A DNA stretch of 9,414 bases, taken from contig JBEKZQ010000275.1 in NCBI GenBank assembly GCA_049509675.1, positions 1-9,414 on the forward strand, in the 5' to 3' direction. Source of the DNA: JBEKZQ01 sp049509675 (GTDB taxonomy: Bacteria > Planctomycetota > Planctomycetia > Pirellulales > Thermoguttaceae). Positions 7,061 through 9,414 of the stretch are shown here, in pieces. Every line of letters starts with the position of its first letter. Position 1 is the first letter of the stretch. The translations under genes were made by a program, and so were the position numbers. Below the pieces are notes generated by a model. That model was not told where the DNA came from. It saw only the letters and a program-made list of their open reading frames with translations, and did no database searches.

Positions 7061-8068
7061 CTAACACTCTTGCCGGCAGCAATCGGCAGGGCAGCGGTCG
7101 GGCCAGGGGCCGAGCGTCCCCAAGGCCAGGCGCGGGGCGCCTTCCGCCGTGCGTTCGGCCACCAATTCACGAATCATCCGCACGAAACGCGGATGACAGC
7201 CGATTGTCATGGATCGATGCACATTCAGGCCCAACTCGTCGCCGAGGCCGGCCACCTCGACGTCCAGATCGTAGAGCACTTCAATCTGTTCGTTGACGAA
7301 CCCAACGGGGGCAATGACTACGTCGCGAGCATCGGGGCCGGCCGCCAACTGCCGCAGCACGCCGCGGATTTCCGGTTCCAGCCAGGGCTGCGCGGGCGGC
7401 CCGCTGCGACTGTGATAGGCCAACTGCCATCGGGGCCGGCCTAGCCGCGCGGAAATCAACCGGCACGCCTCGCCAAGCTGGCGCTGATAGGGGCATTGCT
7501 CGGCCATCGCCACGGGCAGGCTGTGGGCCGTATAGATCAACTGCGCGGCCGTGCGACGTTCGGGGGGAACCTGTTCCAAGGCATCCCAGACCCGGTCGGC
7601 CGTCGCCTCGATGAAGCCGGGGTGGTTGTAGAACAATCGCAGCTTGTCGACCGCCGGGGCCTCGGCGCCCACCGCGTGCCGCGCCCGCTGGATGTCTTCC
7701 TGGTACTGCCGGCAACTGGAATACGAGCCGAAGGCGGAGGTTACAAAGGCCAGGGCGCGGCGAATCCCGTCGTCGGCCATCTGCTGGAGCACGTCGGGCA
7801 GCAGGGGATGCCAATTGCGGTTTCCCCAGTAGACCGACAACGGCGGTCCCTGGGCGTTCAGTTCCGCCACCAAGGCCACCAGCAGGGCGCGATTCTGGGC
7901 ATTGGCCGGGCTGACGCCCTCGAACAGTTCATAGTGCCGCGCCACTTCCGGCAGCCGCTGGTGCGGCACGTTCTTGCCGCGCACCACGTTCTCCAGGAAC
8001 GGCATGACGTCATCCGGACCTTCCGGACCGCCGAACGAAACCAGCAGCAGCGCGTCGTAAGTATTCAT
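7061..8068 (-). CDS. hemH: Ferrochelatase, probable [2Fe-2S] type
   Basis: Inserts ferrous iron into a porphyrin in the last part of heme synthesis. The 335 residues fit the family. The opening LLLVSFGGPEGPDDVMPFLE resembles the actinobacterial branch, which as I recall acts on coproporphyrin III; the substrate here is not settled. Catalytic histidine H182 is in YTAHSLP and the acidic partner E263 is in VGFVNEQIEVLYDLD. C119 (SYSSCRQY) and the C-terminal C326, C330, C331 and C335 match the places where Fe-S ferrochelatases hold their cluster. I chose ATG 8068 over an in-frame start at 8245: the extra 59 residues are unlike ferrochelatases and overlap the toxin gene in another frame. The start is 4 bases past the toxin stop and has no clear Shine-Dalgarno, which suggests translational coupling in one operon. 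Confidence 0.93.
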   Translation of the reverse strand: MNTYDALLLVSFGGPEGPDDVMPFLENVVRGKNVPHQRLPEVARHYELFEGVSPANAQNRALLVALVAELNAQGPPLSVYWGNRNWHPLLPDVLQQMADDGIRRALAFVTSAFGSYSSCRQYQEDIQRARHAVGAEAPAVDKLRLFYNHPGFIEATADRVWDALEQVPPERRTAAQLIYTAHSLPVAMAEQCPYQRQLGEACRLISARLGRPRWQLAYHSRSGPPAQPWLEPEIRGVLRQLAAGPDARDVVIAPVGFVNEQIEVLYDLDVEVAGLGDELGLNVHRSMTIGCHPRFVRMIRELVAERTAEGAPRLALGTLGPWPDRCPADCCRQEC

Positions 8069-8072
8069 TTGG

Positions 8073-8336
8073 TCATTCGTAGTGGGTCCACATACGGATG
8101 ACCTTGACCACTCTGGCGTCATCCAAAACCTGATACACAAGACGATGCTGGATGCTGATTCGTCTGGAGTACGCCCCGGCCAGGTCGCCGACCAGCTTTT
8201 CGTAACGCGGAGGCGTCTGATAGGGATTCGCCGCCAGGACATCAAGAAGGCGCTGGGCTTGGGCCTTCAGTCCGGAAGACGCGAGTTTCTTGGCGTCCTT
8301 TTTTGCCTGTGCGGTGAACACCAAGGTCCAGTTCAC
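8073..8336 (-). CDS. Txe/YoeB-family mRNA interferase toxin
   Basis: Toxin of a type II toxin-antitoxin pair; YoeB relatives bind the ribosome and cut mRNA in the A site. The 87 residues match the family length. E46, R65 (in HRLVY) and H85 (in MWTHYE) fall where YoeB has its catalytic E46, R65 and H83, and SRRISIQHRLVYQV is a strong family signature, so it is probably active. Translation starts at GTG (8334-8336), which overlaps the antitoxin stop by four bases (GTGA). Toxin synthesis therefore depends on antitoxin translation, the usual order for YefM-YoeB pairs. hemH follows after 4 bases. Confidence 0.92.
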   Translation of the reverse strand: MNWTLVFTAQAKKDAKKLASSGLKAQAQRLLDVLAANPYQTPPRYEKLVGDLAGAYSRRISIQHRLVYQVLDDARVVKVIRMWTHYE

Positions 8337-8575
8337 CAGTCAAGCTCCTTGACGCACTTCTCAACCGGCGTCCGCAGTCCCTCGACAATCGCTTCCTTCA
8401 TCCCCGGGATGGTTGTGAGATACAACGTCTCCTGGATGGCCCGCCAGTCGTCTTCGGACACCAACACTGCACAATGGCGCTGGCCGACAATCTGAACGAC
8501 CTCATGCGATTCAGCCAGATTGTCGAGGACCTCGTCCAGACGTTTGGATGCTTCAACGGCGGTAAGGGTGGTCAC
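8333..8575 (-). CDS. Phd/YefM-family antitoxin
   Basis: DNA-binding antitoxin of 80 residues that pairs with the YoeB-type toxin. The N-terminal part, TTLTAVEASKRLDEVLDNLA then VVQIVGQRHCAVLVSEDDW, is the Phd/YefM DNA-binding fold, in which the complex usually represses its own operon. The C-terminal tail (about 55-80) should wrap the toxin. I chose the GTG at 8573-8575: AAAGGA (8586-8591) lies about 8 bases upstream and the family starts with M-T-T-L-T-A. An in-frame ATG at 8614 would add 13 residues unlike the family. A TAAAAT stretch at about 8615-8620 could be the operon's -10, but no good -35 is visible. The tRNA-Glu gene is about 60 bases upstream on the same strand. Confidence 0.92.
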   Translation of the reverse strand: MTTLTAVEASKRLDEVLDNLAESHEVVQIVGQRHCAVLVSEDDWRAIQETLYLTTIPGMKEAIVEGLRTPVEKCVKELDW

Positions 8576-8636
8576 GTGGTCGTTCCTTTCCGAGCGAGGC
8601 AGAAGGCCCCACACCTATTTTATGCATGCGAATCAG

Positions 8637-8710
8637 TGACCCCGACGGGATTTGAACCCGTGTTCCAGGCGTGAAAGGCCTGTGTCCTAACCTGGTTAGA
8701 CGACGGGGCC
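8637..8710 (-). tRNA. tRNA-Glu (anticodon UUC)
   Basis: The 74 bases fold as a complete tRNA. The acceptor stem is GGCCCCG with CGGGGTC (one G-U pair) and discriminator A at 8637. The anticodon stem CAGGC/GCCTG holds loop CTTTCAC, giving anticodon TTC. The T arm is CGGGTTCAAATCCCG. CCA is not encoded and would be added after transcription. It reads glutamate codons GAA and GAG. A promoter is recognisable upstream at 8747-8776. Confidence 0.95.
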
Positions 8711-8746
8711 GGCTTGGCCCCTACCGGGCGAAGGCCAAGATTAGAT

Positions 8747-8776
8747 TGTATACCCGGCCGCAGCGTGGGGCGTCAA
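8747..8776 (-). promoter_or_regulatory. Sigma-70-type promoter of tRNA-Glu
   Basis: On the minus strand TTGACG (8771-8776) is followed after 18 bases by TATACA (8747-8752), each close to consensus. Transcription would begin near 8740 and leave a 5' leader of about 30 bases for RNase P to remove. The rest of the gap between tRNA and csrA (8777-8920) shows no gene, only a very G-rich stretch at about 8872-8898. Confidence 0.6.
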
Positions 8777-8920
8777 GGGGGCGCGCGCCGAGACATGCTA
8801 ACGCGCAGGGCGGTGGCGCAAACGATGGCGATGTGTTGGCCACTGAGGAGAAACGAAGAAACGAGAGTTCGCGGCGGGGGGCGTGAGGCGGGGGGGCGAT
8901 CGGTGGCGGCAGGATAAATT

Positions 8921-9148
8921 CTACGCGTCGCCGGTGTTGCCGGCACTTTCCGTCTTGCTCGCCGTCTTGTCTCCGGCGATGACCTCGTTGCGATGAATCG
9001 CGTCGAAGACCTCGCGCCGGTGTACGGGCACTTCCTTCGGGGCCTCGACCCCGAGGCGAACCTTGTCTCCTCGAATCTCCACAACCACGATCGTAATGTC
9101 ATCGTTGATGACAATACTCTCGTTCTTCTTGCGGGATAACACTAACAT
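8921..9148 (-). CDS. csrA: Carbon storage regulator CsrA
   Basis: Small dimeric RNA-binding protein that represses or stabilises mRNAs by binding GGA in hairpin loops or near ribosome-binding sites. The 75 residues begin MLVLSRKKNESIVI and include VVVEIRGDKVRLGVEAPKEV and PVHRREVFDAI. The RNA-contacting L4, R6 and R44 of well-studied CsrA proteins are all present. The tail after residue 58 (AGDKTASKTESAGNTGDA) is polar and probably disordered. The ATG at 9146-9148 is preceded by AAGGA at 8 bases. The frame stays open back to 9331, but those 61 codons show no family similarity and I treat them as leader. No fliW or flagellar gene is nearby in the window. Confidence 0.96.
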   Translation of the reverse strand: MLVLSRKKNESIVINDDITIVVVEIRGDKVRLGVEAPKEVPVHRREVFDAIHRNEVIAGDKTASKTESAGNTGDA

Positions 9149-9319
9149 GGTACGTTCCTTCGTCGTCTTGCCCGAGCCCTTGCGGATGCCCTGGCAGAAG
9201 TCTTGTTTTGCCGGCACGGCCGGCCACGAACACGAACCGCAACCAGAGGGATAAAGGTCCGCGTCATTTTCGGCCGCTGGCAAAGCAGCGCGAATCCCAA
9301 TGCGCGCTGCCATCATTTT
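9149..9319 (-). promoter_or_regulatory. csrA: csrA leader with GGA-loop hairpin (possible CsrA autoregulation site)
   Basis: On the minus strand a perfect 8-bp stem, GCAGCGCG (9303-9310) with CGCGCTGC (9285-9292), closes a 10-base loop CATTGGGATT, which presents a GGA as CsrA sites do. A second GGA is in the Shine-Dalgarno (AAGGAACG, about 9157-9160). This pairing of a loop GGA with a Shine-Dalgarno GGA is the arrangement used by known CsrA-repressed mRNAs. Confidence 0.5.
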
Positions 9320-9347
9320 ACGATACGGCACAATTGTGCGAAGTCAA
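9320..9347 (-). promoter_or_regulatory. csrA: Candidate csrA promoter with 12-bp palindrome in the spacer
   Basis: On the minus strand TTGACT (9342-9347) is followed after 16 bases by TATCGT (9320-9325). The overlapping TAAAAT (9315-9320) is a better -10 by sequence but the spacing would be 21. The spacer contains the perfect palindrome GCACAATTGTGC (9328-9339), placed where a repressor would block polymerase. No regulator can be named. The bases from 9348 to 9414 show no gene. Confidence 0.45.
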
Positions 9348-9414
9348 GTGATTTAGGGCCTGCAACACCTGTTTTTCACAAGTTTTGCAGTTGCGTTGGC
9401 ATGATTTTCGTAGG

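Noticed and set aside
8069..8245. 59-codon N-terminal extension of hemH
   Set aside because: It overlaps the toxin gene in another frame and has no ferrochelatase similarity; the family starts at MNTYDALLLVSFGGP.
8872..8898. G-rich stretch as a G-quadruplex
   Set aside because: It has only two long G runs, and four well-spaced runs are not clearly present; it fits local base composition.
1..9414. CRISPR array, phage genes or a complete transposase gene
   Set aside because: No regularly spaced repeats were seen, and no open frame shows integrase, transposase or Cas motifs.

Overview
The window looks like chromosome from a planctomycete, probably of the Pirellulales type. It is GC-rich. It carries a secreted subtilase with the planctomycete N-terminal motif (LEQLEDRRYLSG, the LEPR-XLL type), GAF-containing sigma-54 activators, and dispersed palindromic repeats in most gene gaps. 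No taxonomic search was possible, so this is inference from style and gene content.

Layout, left to right. 1-264: no gene, one REP-like palindrome. 265-2242 (-): a GAF / AAA+ / Fis-type sigma-54-dependent regulator. It is interrupted by a run of 9 N that is not its true length; flanking frames and the family consensus predict 23 missing bases. 2243-2821: a long divergent gap with a truncated repeat, a duplicated 10-mer, a possible promoter and a strongly structured leader RNA. 2822-5176 (+): a 784-residue subtilisin-like protease with a Pro/Thr linker and adhesive C-terminal domains. 5178-5351: a full copy of the repeat whose truncated copy lies at 2281, so the protease gene sits between two direct copies. 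5401-6765 (-): rimO, which modifies ribosomal protein S12. 6791-6914: a 124-bp cloverleaf-shaped MITE-like element.

7061-8575 (-): a three-gene run: a Phd/YefM-type antitoxin, an overlapping YoeB-type toxin, and hemH (ferrochelatase) starting 4 bases after the toxin stop. hemH has no clear ribosome-binding site of its own and probably depends on translation through the toxin. It also has the four cysteines expected of a [2Fe-2S] ferrochelatase. 8637-8710 (-): tRNA-Glu(UUC) with a good promoter. 8921-9148 (-): csrA, with a leader hairpin that shows a GGA in its loop and a second GGA in the Shine-Dalgarno, suggesting autoregulation.

Most genes are housekeeping or regulatory and individually known. 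I do not see a clear new defence or biosynthetic system. The best candidates for something undescribed are the structured leader of the protease gene, the roughly 80-residue insert in its C-terminal domain, the toxin-antitoxin/hemH coupling, and the csrA leader and operator.
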